The notes under the pieces: generated by a model
What the model saw: only the letters and a program-made list of their open reading frames with translations
Database searches by the model: none
What the model was told of the DNA's origin: nothing
Translations under genes and position numbers: made by a program
DNA from: Bradyrhizobium sp. ARR65
GTDB lineage: Bacteria; Pseudomonadota; Alphaproteobacteria; Rhizobiales; Xanthobacteraceae
Length of the DNA: 62,511 nucleotides
NCBI RefSeq assembly: GCF_000472385.1
Contig: NZ_AWZU01000033.1
Span: 24,796 to 87,306 of the forward strand
Direction of reading: 5' to 3'
Part shown: positions 8,736-17,456 of the stretch, one piece after another
How positions within the stretch are numbered: the first letter of the stretch is position 1
Layout: each line of letters opens with the position of its first letter

Positions 8736-8951
8736 ATGACCAGGTTTCTTTGTTTGATTCCGTTTGCTTTGATTGCTTCCGAGGCTCTGGCGCAGAGCGC
8801 GCATGAACATGACGCCTGCGCACGTGACGTTGCGCGCTTTTGCCGCGCCCATATGAACGACGGCGACCAGGCGGTGCTGGCCTGCCTGCAGCAAAACCGT
8901 CAGCGCATCAGCCGGGCCTGCGAGAAGGTGATGGCCGAACACGGGCAGTGA
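8736..8951 (+). CDS. Small secreted cysteine-rich repeat protein
   Basis: A 71-residue product with a signal peptide (MTRFLCLIPFALIASEALAQ, probable cleavage after AQS or LAQ). The mature part of about 50 residues has four cysteines in the pattern C-x7-C-x12-C-x12-C (ACARDVARFC, VLACLQQN, SRACEKV). This spacing is like the cysteine-rich GLG1/FGFR-type repeat that occurs in short alphaproteobacterial exported proteins. Two disulfides in the periplasm are likely. AGGCGTG precedes the ATG. It stands alone between a candidate small RNA and a type A repeat. Function unknown. Confidence 0.75.
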   Translation: MTRFLCLIPFALIASEALAQSAHEHDACARDVARFCRAHMNDGDQAVLACLQQNRQRISRACEKVMAEHGQ

Positions 8952-8959
8952 CGCGAAGC

Positions 8960-9054
8960 GTCATTCCGCGGCGGTGCGCAAGCACCGAACCCGGAATCTC
9001 GCGCAACAAGCTCTGGATTGCCGGGTTCGCGACGTCGTCGCGCCCCGGAATGAC
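8960..9054. repeat. Palindromic repeat type A, copy 2
   Basis: The outer ends are GTCATTCCG and CGCCCCGGAATGAC. The 5' small hairpin is CGGTGC-GCAA-GCACCG and the inner stem is ACCCGGAATC / GGATTGCCGGGT. The 3' small hairpin is GCGAC-GTC-GTCGC. It directly follows the Cys-rich gene stop and precedes the convergent MFS gene. Confidence 0.85.
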
Positions 9055-9083
9055 GGTGCAAGTACTGATAGCGGTGCAGGGAA

Positions 9084-10772
9084 CTACGTGCTGCTTCCTG
9101 CGGCGCTCGCGATCACCGGCAGCACGTCGTTGGCGGCACGGTCGGGCGTCTCGTCCTTCCAGCGCACCGAGCCGAACGGCCGCTCCAGCATGCGGCGGAT
9201 GCGCACCGGATCGGGGCCGATGTGGAAGGCCATCGCCTGCTGATGCAGCGCGCGCTCCGACTGCGTCGCGCGGTTGCGCTGGCGCAGGTAGTCGAGCCAG
9301 GTCGGGCAATGATAGCGCTCGGTCCACAATTCGGGATCGGCGATGTCGCGCGCGAGCGACCAGCCATAGGCGCCGTTGCGCTGGCGGGATAGTTGCACGT
9401 CCTGCATCACGTTATGGAACGCCCGCGCATTGTCCTGGGCGATGCGATATTCGATTTCGACCACCAAGGGTCCGCTGCGGCCGGTAAGCGCGAGCCGTAC
9501 CTCGGGATCGGCGAGCACCTCGGCGTCCTCGCCGCGCGCGCCGATGCGTGGCATGCGCAGCCACAGGCCGAGCAGGGGCGAGGCCAGCATCAGGCCGGCC
9601 GAGACCAGCAGCGCGATCTCGACGCCCGCGGCATCGGTGAGGCGGCCCCATCCCCAGCTTCCGATCGCGATGCCGCCCGAGATCGCAGCCTGGTAGGCCG
9701 CGAGCGAACGCCCGGCCACCCAGCGCGGGGCGGAGAGCTGCACACCGATATTGAACAGCGCCACCGCCATCATCCACACCGCGCCCGCGACCACCAGCGC
9801 TGCCGCCGTCAGCACCGGCTGATGGCTGAGCGCCACCGCCGCGATCGACCCGCCCATCGACAACGTGCAGGCGCGGATCGCGGCCTCGCCGCTCAGCCGC
9901 TTGCGCACCTCGCCGATGTTGAGCGCACCGATCACCGCGCCGAGGCCAAAGGCGCCCAGCATGATGCCGTAGGTCTGCGCGCCGCCCTGCAGGAGATCGC
10001 GGGTCACCAGTGGCATCAGTGCCAGGATGGCGCCGCCGATGACGCCGGTCACCATGGTGCGCATCAGCACGATCTTGATCGAGGGCGAATTGGTGATGTA
10101 GCGCACGCCGGATACGATCGCGCGGCTGAATCTTTCACGCGGCAGGCGTGACGGTTCGGCGACCCGCCTCCAAAGGAACAGCGCCGCGATCAACGGCAGA
10201 TAGAGCAGGGCGTTGAGCGCAAAGGCCGCCACGGCACCCAGGCTTGCCACCACGATGCCGCCGATCGCCGGACCCATGCTGCGCGCGATGTTGTAGCTGA
10301 TGCCGTTCAGGGCGACCGCTGACGGCAGCGCCTCCGGCGGCACCTGTTCGCTGACCGAGGACTGCCAGGCCGGTCCCATCAGCGCCATGCCGCTGCCGAC
10401 AACGAAGCACAGCGCCAGCAGCAAGTTCGGCGTGATCAAGCCGAGCCAAGCCAGCACTGTCAGCGCGGTGGCGCCGGTGAGCGCGATCGCGAGCGAGACC
10501 AGCGCGACGATGCGGCGGTCATGCATGTCCGCAATCGCGCCGGCCGGCATCGAGATCAGCATCACCGGCAGCATCAAGGCGGTCTGTACCAGCGCGACCT
10601 TGTCGGCCGAGGCGGTCATCTGGGTCATCGCCCAGGCGGCACCGACGCCCTGGATCAGGATGCCGAGATTGGAGAGCAGGCTCGCAAGCCAGATGCGCCG
10701 GAAGGTGGCATAGCGAAGCGGCGCGGTGATGCCGTCGCCGCTGAGCATCTGGGTTTTTGGCATCTCGGTCAT
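9084..10772 (-). CDS. MFS exporter with C-terminal soluble domain (MFS_3 / EntS-like)
   Basis: A 562-residue major facilitator transporter. The first ~410 residues have about 12 membrane segments beginning LRYATFRRIWLASLLSNLG. The loop-2 signature appears as GAIADMHDRR, and GPAWQSSVSEQVPPEALPSAVALN is typical of the EntS-like exporter group. The last ~150 residues form a soluble domain (VEIEYRIAQDNARAFHNVMQ, then ARDIADPELWTERYHCPTWL) characteristic of the MFS_3 family. GGAACC precedes ATG 10772. The substrate is unknown; relatives export siderophores or drugs, but no siderophore genes are nearby. Confidence 0.9.
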   Translation of the reverse strand: MTEMPKTQMLSGDGITAPLRYATFRRIWLASLLSNLGILIQGVGAAWAMTQMTASADKVALVQTALMLPVMLISMPAGAIADMHDRRIVALVSLAIALTGATALTVLAWLGLITPNLLLALCFVVGSGMALMGPAWQSSVSEQVPPEALPSAVALNGISYNIARSMGPAIGGIVVASLGAVAAFALNALLYLPLIAALFLWRRVAEPSRLPRERFSRAIVSGVRYITNSPSIKIVLMRTMVTGVIGGAILALMPLVTRDLLQGGAQTYGIMLGAFGLGAVIGALNIGEVRKRLSGEAAIRACTLSMGGSIAAVALSHQPVLTAAALVVAGAVWMMAVALFNIGVQLSAPRWVAGRSLAAYQAAISGGIAIGSWGWGRLTDAAGVEIALLVSAGLMLASPLLGLWLRMPRIGARGEDAEVLADPEVRLALTGRSGPLVVEIEYRIAQDNARAFHNVMQDVQLSRQRNGAYGWSLARDIADPELWTERYHCPTWLDYLRQRNRATQSERALHQQAMAFHIGPDPVRIRRMLERPFGSVRWKDETPDRAANDVLPVIASAAGSST

Positions 10773-11029
10773 CGCGGGTTCCGTCGGGCCTGCTATGCCT
10801 GATTCTTGAGCGCTTGTGATGCCCGGGAAAACTTGTCCCTGTCCAGGTCAAGGTGAGCGATTTGGACTGGAGATGCCGGCTAACAGGCTGGAGGTGAAGG
10901 CTGGATCCGACGACGGGCGCGCGGCTTTGGCCCGGCGCGACGGTGCGCTCGACCCGCTGGCGTCGATTGCGGCCTTTGAACCGACTAACTAGCTCTCTAG
11001 TGTCTCTGTGATCCCCGACCGGAGGCCCC

Positions 11030-12418
11030 GTGAGCATCGCTGAAGCCTACGACACGCCCGTCACCCGAGCCCCGCTGGTGCCGCCTAGCCCGCCGCTGGC
11101 GCCGGATCATCTGTCGGCCATCGGCCGCATCAGCAGGATGCGCAAGAACGCGATCTCCACCTGGGGACCGCGCGCCTATCAAGAGGACGTGGTCCAGGGC
11201 AGATTCTTCGGCCGCAGCAGCTTCATCCTCAATACGCCTGATGCGATCCGGCACGTGCTGGTCGACAATTACGAAAACTATTCGAGAACGCCGGCCGGCA
11301 TCCGCGTGCTGCGCCCGATGCTCGGCAACGGCGTGCTGATTGCCGAGGGGCGCGCCTGGAAGCATCAGCGCCGCACGCTGGCGCCGGCGTTCACGCCGCG
11401 CGCGGTTGCCACCCTCGTGTCGCATATGCTGGCGGTGATCGACGCAACCGTCGCGGAACTGAAAGCCAAGGCCGGGGCGCCGCTTGAGTTGCGCGAAGTG
11501 ATGCAGCGCATGACGCTCGAGATCGCCGGTCGCACCATGTTCTCCTTCGAGATGGGCCGGCACAACGCGACCTTGCGCGACTTTGTCATGGAATATGCGA
11601 ACAAGCTGGCGCGGCCGCATTTCCTCGACATGGTGCTGCCGCTGTCCTGGCCGACCCCGCTGGATTTCGCCCGCGCCCGTTTCCGCAAGCGTTGGACCGC
11701 CTTCATCGCGAAGCTGATGGCGGAACGGCGCGCGGCCGGCAAGAATGACGGCGCGCCGCCGCGCGATCTGTTCGACCTGATGGGCGAGGCGCGCGATCCC
11801 GAGACGGCCTTACGCTTTTCCGAGGAGCAGCTCGGCGACGAGGTCGCAACCATGATCCTCGCCGGGCACGAGACCACCGCGCTCACGCTGTTCTGGTCAT
11901 TGTATCTGCTCGCGCTCGATCCCGCGACGCAGGACGAGGTGGCGGAAGAGGTCAGCAGTGTTGCCGTAAATGGCGCGCTTGACCTCGATCGGTTGAAATT
12001 CACCCGCGCGGTGATCGACGAAAGCCTGCGCCTCTATCCGCCGGCGTTCTTGATCGCGCGGGCGGCAACCGCGCCCGATACGGTCGTGGGACTGCCGGTG
12101 CGCAAAGGCGACGTCATCATGATCGCGCCCTGGCTGCTGCACCGCCACGAAAAGATATGGCGGCAGCCGGCAGCATTCATCCCGCAGCGTTTCATGCCGC
12201 CCTCACCGCCGCCCGACCGTTTTGCCTATCTGCCGTTTGGCGCTGGCCCAAGGGTCTGTATCGGTGCGCATTTCGCTCTCGTGGAGGCGACGCTGGCGCT
12301 GGCCAAACTGATCGCCGCATTTCGGGTCGGGTTGCAGGATACGACGCCAGTGATGCCGGTCGGCGTGGTCACGACCCAACCGGACCACTCGCCGTTGTTT
12401 GTCATCACGCCAAGATAG
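11030..12418 (+). CDS. Cytochrome P450
   Basis: A 462-residue haem-thiolate mono-oxygenase. The I-helix oxygen-binding motif is AGHETTAL, the K-helix ExxR is ESLRLYPP, and the haem loop FGAGPRVCIGAHFA supplies the cysteine ligand. WLLHRHEKIWRQPAAFIPQRF is the PERF-type segment. No membrane anchor is visible and the sequence resembles bacterial members of the CYP4-like/CYP102-like cluster. It starts at GTG with GGAGG 5 nt upstream. A nucleotide cyclase gene follows after 48 nt in the same direction. No ferredoxin or reductase gene lies beside it, so its electron donor must be encoded elsewhere. Substrate unknown. Confidence 0.95.
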   Translation: MSIAEAYDTPVTRAPLVPPSPPLAPDHLSAIGRISRMRKNAISTWGPRAYQEDVVQGRFFGRSSFILNTPDAIRHVLVDNYENYSRTPAGIRVLRPMLGNGVLIAEGRAWKHQRRTLAPAFTPRAVATLVSHMLAVIDATVAELKAKAGAPLELREVMQRMTLEIAGRTMFSFEMGRHNATLRDFVMEYANKLARPHFLDMVLPLSWPTPLDFARARFRKRWTAFIAKLMAERRAAGKNDGAPPRDLFDLMGEARDPETALRFSEEQLGDEVATMILAGHETTALTLFWSLYLLALDPATQDEVAEEVSSVAVNGALDLDRLKFTRAVIDESLRLYPPAFLIARAATAPDTVVGLPVRKGDVIMIAPWLLHRHEKIWRQPAAFIPQRFMPPSPPPDRFAYLPFGAGPRVCIGAHFALVEATLALAKLIAAFRVGLQDTTPVMPVGVVTTQPDHSPLFVITPR

Positions 12419-12466
12419 TGAAGGGGGATTGTTTCGAGCTCTCCACAATCCCATTTAGGCTTACGC

Positions 12467-13876
12467 ATGAGCGACATTGCCGCCCAGATTTCGGTTTTGA
12501 AACAGACCGCCGACCCGGCCGTCGCCGATGCGATCGGTCAGTTGATTGCGACCGGCGCGGATGCCGAGCTCAATCGCATCAACGTGCTGGATTTTTCCAG
12601 ACGCACCTCGCTCGACGAAGAAAAAGTGATATCCGGCTTCCTGCATGCGTCCAGACTCGGGCTGTTTGACCTGAGCTGGAACGTGCTGTGCCCCGGCTGC
12701 GGCGGTGTTCTCGGTGCGCACGACACGCTGAAATCGCTGCGTCCCGATGACTATCATTGCGGTCTGTGCGCCTGCGGCTACGAGCCGTCCGTCGACGAGC
12801 AGGTCGAGGTGGCCTTCACCGTCAGCCCCAGGGTCAGGCGGATCGCCGCGCACGACCCGAACTCGCTGCCTTTGTGGGACTACTACAGGCAGGTGTTCTG
12901 GAGCTCCGGCATCGATCTCAATACCGCGAATTTTTCTTCGCTCACCGATGAAGTGACGCTCGAAGCGCTGGAATTGCCCGCAGGCGAGAAGGCCGTGATG
13001 TCGCTGCAGCTTCCACAGCAATTCATCATCCTGTTCGAGCCGGTAACGCATTCCGCCCACTTCATCGACGTCCAGGGCGAGCCGACCAAAGAGCGCCAGC
13101 AGTTCGGGCTCGTCTACAACAAGCTGCATCCGCCGACGGGCTCGATGACCATGCGGCCTGGCCCGCTGCGATTGTCGGTCGACAATCAGGCCGGCGTGCG
13201 GGTGCTGCCCTCCGTCTTCATCGCCGGCGATGCGTTGCATGAGCTGCTCGGCAAGCGCAGGCCATTTCTCACAGCGAAGCGGATGCTGTCGAATCAGACG
13301 TTCCGCGATGTCTTCAAGGCCGACAATCTCAATGTCGACCAGCGGCTGAAGATCACTTCGCTGACCTTCTTGTTTACTGATCTCAAGGGCTCGACGGCAC
13401 TCTATGAGCGGGTCGGCGATCTCGCGGCCTTTGACCTCGTGCGGGCGCATTTCCGCGCGCTGCTGGAGATCATCGCCTCCGAGAAGGGCGCGGTGGTCAA
13501 GACCATCGGCGATGCCGTGATGGCGACCTTTGTCCGTCCCGAACACGCGCTGATTGCGGGCTTGCGCATGCGCGCGGCGATGGACGAGCTCAACGAACAG
13601 CGTGGCAGCAACGATCTTCTTCTCAAGATTGGGATCCACGAGGGCTCGTGCCTGGCGGTGATGCTCAACGAGCGGCAGGATTATTTTGGTCAGACCGTCA
13701 ACATCGCATCGCGGGTGCAGAGCCTGTCGACCTCGCGCGAGATCCACGTGACCGCGCCGGTGATCGACACGCCGGCCGTGGTCTCGATCCTGCAGAAGCA
13801 GGCGATCACGCCGATACAGAAGCACGCGGCGCTGCGCGGCATCGCGGACAAGATGGTGGTGTACGAAATACCGTAA
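12467..13876 (+). CDS. Class III adenylate/guanylate cyclase with N-terminal zinc-ribbon-bearing domain (DUF5939-like)
   Basis: The 469-residue product has a C-terminal class III cyclase domain (about 300-469). FLFTDLKGSTALYERVGD carries the first metal aspartate, VVKTIGDAVMATF the second, and YFGQTVNIASRVQ the transition-state Asn/Arg. It therefore looks catalytically competent. The N-terminal 290 residues match the DUF5939 type: C75-x2-C78 and C98-x2-C101-x-C103 form a probable zinc site, followed by a beta-rich region. No membrane segment is seen. It lies 48 nt downstream of the P450. The choice between cAMP and cGMP is not certain, though the lysine in VVKTIGD favours ATP. Confidence 0.88.
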   Translation: MSDIAAQISVLKQTADPAVADAIGQLIATGADAELNRINVLDFSRRTSLDEEKVISGFLHASRLGLFDLSWNVLCPGCGGVLGAHDTLKSLRPDDYHCGLCACGYEPSVDEQVEVAFTVSPRVRRIAAHDPNSLPLWDYYRQVFWSSGIDLNTANFSSLTDEVTLEALELPAGEKAVMSLQLPQQFIILFEPVTHSAHFIDVQGEPTKERQQFGLVYNKLHPPTGSMTMRPGPLRLSVDNQAGVRVLPSVFIAGDALHELLGKRRPFLTAKRMLSNQTFRDVFKADNLNVDQRLKITSLTFLFTDLKGSTALYERVGDLAAFDLVRAHFRALLEIIASEKGAVVKTIGDAVMATFVRPEHALIAGLRMRAAMDELNEQRGSNDLLLKIGIHEGSCLAVMLNERQDYFGQTVNIASRVQSLSTSREIHVTAPVIDTPAVVSILQKQAITPIQKHAALRGIADKMVVYEIP

Positions 13877-13887
13877 TTCCAGGCGCC

Positions 13888-13988
13888 GTCATTCCGGGCG
13901 ATCCAAGGGATCGAACCCGGAATCTCGAGATTCCCAGATCTGCAATTGCACATCGGAGTTCGATGCTGGCGCATCGCCCCGAAATGAC
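13888..13988. repeat. Palindromic repeat type A, copy 3
   Basis: The ends are GTCATTCCGGGCG and CGCCCCGAAATGAC. The 5' hairpin is CGATCC-AAG-GGATCG and the 3' hairpin is GATGC-TGGC-GCATC. A TGCAATTGCA palindrome sits at the centre. It lies 12 nt after the cyclase stop. Confidence 0.85.
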
Positions 13989-14126
13989 GCGAAAGAGACA
14001 GCGGCATTGCCGAAACGTAATGTCGCTGGCGGATTTTTGCGGATTGTGCGGGCTTATATTTCCACTCATATAGTCGGGGAGGAGCCGCCATCCCGGCGGA
14101 GAGTTGAACGATTGCGGTAGGAATCG

Positions 14127-14597
14127 ATGCTGGACGGATTGCGCCAATTCATTGCCGACGTTGTTTCCCCGCAAGGGAATCGCGCCTTTGACGACAATGG
14201 ATATCAGCTCGCCGCCACGGCGCTGCTGATCCACGTGATCTCGCTCGACGGCGACCCTTCCGAGCTCGAGAAACGCAAGCTGCACAGCCTGATCGAAAAC
14301 CGGTTCGGTCTCGATCCCGGCGCTGCCGACCAGTTGATCCGCTCCGCGACCCTGGTCGAGGGCGAGGCGGTGGACCTCTATCATTTCACCAGCGTCATCA
14401 TGCGTGAGGTCAATGAGGAGGGGCGGCTACGCATCGTGGAGATGATGTGGGAACTCGTCTATGTCGACGGCGAGGTCAGCGAGTTCGAGGACAATGTGGT
14501 CTGGCGCGCGGCCGACCTGCTCGCCGTCTCCTCGCGCGACCGGCTCGAGCTCAAGCATCGTGTCGCCGCCAGGCGGCAGGCCGCAGCGGGTGCCTGA
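14127..14597 (+). CDS. TerB-like (TerB/DjlA N-terminal) protein
   Basis: A 156-residue cytoplasmic all-helical protein of the TerB superfamily. The repeated pattern of an acidic loop after a helix is seen twice, as HVISLDGDPSELEKRKL and ELVYVDGEVSEFEDNVVWRAADLL. The latter is the typical metal-binding YVDGEVSEFE motif. Relatives are often annotated as tellurite-resistance TerB, but no ter operon is present, so a resistance role should not be assumed. It follows the cyclase in the same direction after a type A repeat. The identification of the fold is good; the function is open. Confidence 0.85.
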   Translation: MLDGLRQFIADVVSPQGNRAFDDNGYQLAATALLIHVISLDGDPSELEKRKLHSLIENRFGLDPGAADQLIRSATLVEGEAVDLYHFTSVIMREVNEEGRLRIVEMMWELVYVDGEVSEFEDNVVWRAADLLAVSSRDRLELKHRVAARRQAAAGA

Positions 14598-14847
14598 AGT
14601 CGCGGCGGCGATCTGCCACGCTACGCCACAAATCCGGCGCTGCCGACATGAAGAAACTTTAATGTAGGGGCCGATTGTTCCTCCCCTGACGCGGCAACCC
14701 CCGGCAAATCCAGTGCTCGTTCAGCGGGAGCTCGATTTTTGCGCACGGCGCCATGCTCGCGGACGGCTTGCATCGCCCCGCAACCCTATGCTCTCGTCCC
14801 GGCGTTCCCGACGAAACCCCCGCAGTTGAATTTAAGGCCATTGGATC

Positions 14848-15627
14848 GTGACCGAACGTGTGACGCTGATTACGGGTGCCTCGGCAGGCATAGGCACCGA
14901 ACTGGCGCGCGTTTTCGCAGGCAATGGGCACCGCGTTGCCCTGGTGGCGCGGAGGGTGGACCGGCTTTCCGCACTGGCTGATGAACTCAAGGCGCAAGGC
15001 AAGCCCGCGCCCATCGTGATCGCGTGCGACCTCGAAGCCAGGGATGCCGGCGGCACGATCGAAGCGGCGCTGGCTGCCGCCGATGTCGAAGTGGAATATC
15101 TCGTTAACAATGCCGGCTTCGGCCTGTTCGGGACGTGCGTTGAGCTCGATCGCGAGGGCCAGCTCGGCATCGTCGACGTCAATATCCGTGCGCTGACCGA
15201 TCTGTGCGCGCGTTTTGCCAAAACCCTGATCAAAAACCGCGGTGGCCTGCTCAACGTCGGCTCGATCGCCGGCTTCCTGCCGGGGCCGGGAATGGCGGTG
15301 TACTACGCCTCCAAGGCTTATGTGATCTCGTTCACCGAGGCATTGCGCAAGGAGCTGGAGCCATATGGCGTGCGGGTCACCGTGCTCTGTCCCGGTCCGG
15401 TGCGCACGGAATTTCAAACGCGCGCCGGCTTCGAGCCCGGCTTCGATTCTGCCATTTTGGACGTTCCGCCGCGGGAGGTCGCCGAACAGGCCTATCGCGG
15501 GCTGATGGCGAACAAGCGCGCCGTCCTGCCTGGATTGGGCATCAAGCTTGTGCCGCCACTGCTGCGCCTGTTTCCGCGCGGGTTCATCCTCGCTGCGGTC
15601 GGGCGTTTCCAGACGCAGAAGCGCTAA
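14848..15627 (+). CDS. Short-chain dehydrogenase/reductase
   Basis: A 259-residue SDR of the classical type. The cofactor motif is TGASAGIG (9-16), then LVNNAGFG (85-92), the catalytic Ser near 139 and the Tyr-x3-Lys at 152-156 (YYASK). ARR after the second strand suggests NADP preference. The C-terminus (KLVPPLLRLFPRGFILAAVGRFQ) is hydrophobic, which is common in the SDR group annotated as YqjQ/DltE-like and may contact the membrane. GTG start; the ribosome site is weak. The gene stands alone before a type C repeat. Substrate unknown. Confidence 0.9.
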   Translation: MTERVTLITGASAGIGTELARVFAGNGHRVALVARRVDRLSALADELKAQGKPAPIVIACDLEARDAGGTIEAALAAADVEVEYLVNNAGFGLFGTCVELDREGQLGIVDVNIRALTDLCARFAKTLIKNRGGLLNVGSIAGFLPGPGMAVYYASKAYVISFTEALRKELEPYGVRVTVLCPGPVRTEFQTRAGFEPGFDSAILDVPPREVAEQAYRGLMANKRAVLPGLGIKLVPPLLRLFPRGFILAAVGRFQTQKR

Positions 15628-15668
15628 CACTTCGGTCGTGTCTCATCGAAACGCTCCAAGCGCTGACC

Positions 15669-15775
15669 GTCACCCTGAAGAAGCCGCGAACCGGCCGTCT
15701 CGAAGGGCGACGGCCGCGGCTCTCGCAGCAGGCCGTTCACTCTTCGAGGCTCGCTTTCGCGAGCACCTCCAGCGA
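15669..15775. repeat. Palindromic repeat type C, copy 2
   Basis: It begins GTCACCCTGAAGAAG and ends GCACCTCCAGCGAC. It contains CTTCGAGGCTCGCTTTCGCGAGC, very like the 3' part of copy 1, and a GGCCGTCTCGAAGGGCGACGGCC hairpin. It lies between the SDR and the amidotransferase. Confidence 0.7.
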
Positions 15776-15907
15776 CAAGCGGCGTGGCCGTTTGCGCGGG
15801 GATGGCGGTGCGACACTGGCTCTGGCCCGCCATTTGCTTTGCGTATGAGAGCGCTCACCCGAAATTAACAATTGCTTAGCTATGCTTTCCCGCTGAGCAC
15901 CAGAACT

Positions 15908-16717
15908 ATGTCCAACCGGTCGAAGCATCTTCATGGTCGAGACGTGCTGCCCTTCCCCGCGGGAAGGGCGACGGCCAAAGCGACCCTGGCGGCCGGGCCA
16001 AAGCTCCCGGTGCTCATCGTCCTGCATCAGGAAACGTCGACGCCCGGCCGGGTCGGCAACGCGCTGCGCGCGCTTGGGCATCGGCTGGACATCAGGCGGC
16101 CGCGTTTTGGCGATGCTTTGCCGGAAACGCTGGACGAACATGCCGGTGCCGCGATTTTCGGCGGGCCGATGAGCGCCAATGACGGCGACGATTACATCCG
16201 TGCCGAGATCGACTGGATCGGCGTCCCCTTGCGCGAGCAGCGGCCGTTCCTGGGGATTTGTCTCGGCGCGCAGATGCTCGCCAAGCATCTCGGCGCGCGG
16301 GTTGCGCCGCATCCGCAAGGCCGGACGCAAATCGGCTATTACCCGATCCGCCCGACCGATGCCGGACGTCTTCTCTGCCCGGATTGGCCGGATCAGGTCT
16401 ATCACTGGCATCGCGAGGGCTTTGAGCTTCCTTATGGCGCCGAGCTGCTCGCCGAAGGCGACGATTTCCCGGTGCAGGCGATTCGCTACGACAATTGTTT
16501 TGGCGTGCAATTTCATCCCGACGTGACCTACGCCATGATGCATCGCTGGACCACGCGTGGCTGCGAGCGGATGGATGCACCGGGCGCCCGCCCCCGCCAT
16601 CATCACTTCGCCGATCGCGCGGTATATGATGCCGCCGAGCGTGCGTGGCTTGCGCATTTCATGCAGGAGTGGCTGGCGCGTGAGCCGGTCACGGTGCTGG
16701 CGCAGGCAGCGGAGTAG
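15908..16717 (+). CDS. Class I glutamine amidotransferase (GMP-synthase-like, GuaA N-domain type)
   Basis: The 269-residue product carries a class I glutaminase domain. LGICLGAQMLA has the nucleophilic cysteine and GVQFHPDVTYAMMHRW has the catalytic histidine. IFGGPMSANDGD and HWHREGFELP are typical of stand-alone COG0518 proteins. The usual His-Pro-Glu triad appears as His-Pro-Asp here, a conservative but unusual change in the third catalytic residue. It has no synthetase domain, so an amide acceptor partner would be elsewhere. ATG 15908 was chosen over a TTG at 15872 for lack of a better signal. The first 40 residues before LPVLIVLHQE are poorly conserved. Confidence 0.87.
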   Translation: MSNRSKHLHGRDVLPFPAGRATAKATLAAGPKLPVLIVLHQETSTPGRVGNALRALGHRLDIRRPRFGDALPETLDEHAGAAIFGGPMSANDGDDYIRAEIDWIGVPLREQRPFLGICLGAQMLAKHLGARVAPHPQGRTQIGYYPIRPTDAGRLLCPDWPDQVYHWHREGFELPYGAELLAEGDDFPVQAIRYDNCFGVQFHPDVTYAMMHRWTTRGCERMDAPGARPRHHHFADRAVYDAAERAWLAHFMQEWLAREPVTVLAQAAE

Positions 16718-16782
16718 GGGGGCAGGCGTGTGCTGGAGGAACTATTGATAGAGCCCGTCTTCGCCCTGCGGGCTACGCCGGG

Positions 16783-16838
16783 CACGCTTCACCTTCGGCT
16801 GCGCGGGCTGCGCCACGCGTAGCCGAAGGCGAAGCGTG
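16783..16838. repeat. Long hairpin abutting the 3' end of tRNA-Ala (type G)
   Basis: Two 23-nt arms (16783-16805 and 16816-16838) match with two mismatches. The core is CACGCTTC-N-CCTTCGGCT against AGCCGAAGG-N-GAAGCGTG. The right arm ends two bases inside the encoded CCA of the minus-strand tRNA, so the hairpin is the first thing transcribed after the tRNA. It could act in 3' processing or termination. Confidence 0.75.
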
Positions 16839-16912
16839 GTGGAGCCAGGCGGGATCGAACCGCCGACCTCATCATTGCGAACGATGCGCTCTCCCAGCTG
16901 AGCTATGGCCCC
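16837..16912 (-). tRNA. tRNA-Ala (anticodon CGC)
   Basis: A complete 76-nt cloverleaf on the minus strand. The acceptor is GGGGCCA / TGGCTCC with one G-U and the D stem is GCTC / GAGC. The anticodon stem CATCG / TGATG closes loop TTCGCAA (anticodon CGC, reading GCG), with T arm GGCGG-TTCGATC-CCGCC. CCA is encoded. Confidence 0.97.
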
Positions 16913-17142
16913 GTCCAGTGGACGTCTGTCTGGAAATATATAGGGACGCCCGACGATCGCGCCATTTAAGTCGGCGCCATTGCCAAGTCAATTCTGAAGT
17001 CAATCGCGAGGTCGAGAACCGCGAGGTCGGACCTTTTCACGCGGCTTTGGGCGGGAAGTTCCCTTGTTTGGGCGGTGGGGAACCGATATCTAGCAGAGGT
17101 TATCCCCGCGACCGCAGCCCCAAGCCCCCGAGCCCTTTCCCC

Positions 17143-17433
17143 ATGCGAGCCGTTCTCGACATCGTTCTCATCGTCCTCGATCTCTATATCTGGCTCTTGA
17201 TCGCATCCGCGATCCTGTCCTGGCTGGTCGCTTTCAACGTGGTGAATACGCGCAACCAGTTCGTCGCGGCAGTCGCCGAGTTCCTCTATCGAATCACCGA
17301 GCCGCTGCTGGCTCCGATCCGCAATATCCTGCCCAATCTGGGCGGCCTCGATATTTCGCCGATCATCCTGATCCTGATCATCATGTTCATCGAGCGGGTG
17401 ATTACGTATTACATCTATCCGGCGGTGTTCTGA
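17143..17433 (+). CDS. YggT family membrane protein
   Basis: A 96-residue protein with two hydrophobic segments, VLDIVLIVLDLYIWLLIASAI (4-24) and ISPIILILIIMFIERVI (about 71-87). They flank the conserved loop ITEPLLAPIRNILPNLGGLD, which defines the YggT family. Such proteins are inner-membrane proteins of unclear function, linked in other bacteria to osmotic tolerance or to division-site factors. ATG 17143 is chosen because it gives the full family length; longer upstream frames are not conserved. The DUF167 gene follows 23 nt later, and the two are often neighbours in other genomes, which supports both. Confidence 0.93.
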   Translation: MRAVLDIVLIVLDLYIWLLIASAILSWLVAFNVVNTRNQFVAAVAEFLYRITEPLLAPIRNILPNLGGLDISPIILILIIMFIERVITYYIYPAVF

Positions 17434-17456
17434 TCCGCTAGCTGGGCGGATGCTTG

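Noticed and set aside
12461..13825. 454-codon frame opposite the cyclase
   Set aside because: Shadow frame: the sense strand has full cyclase motifs.
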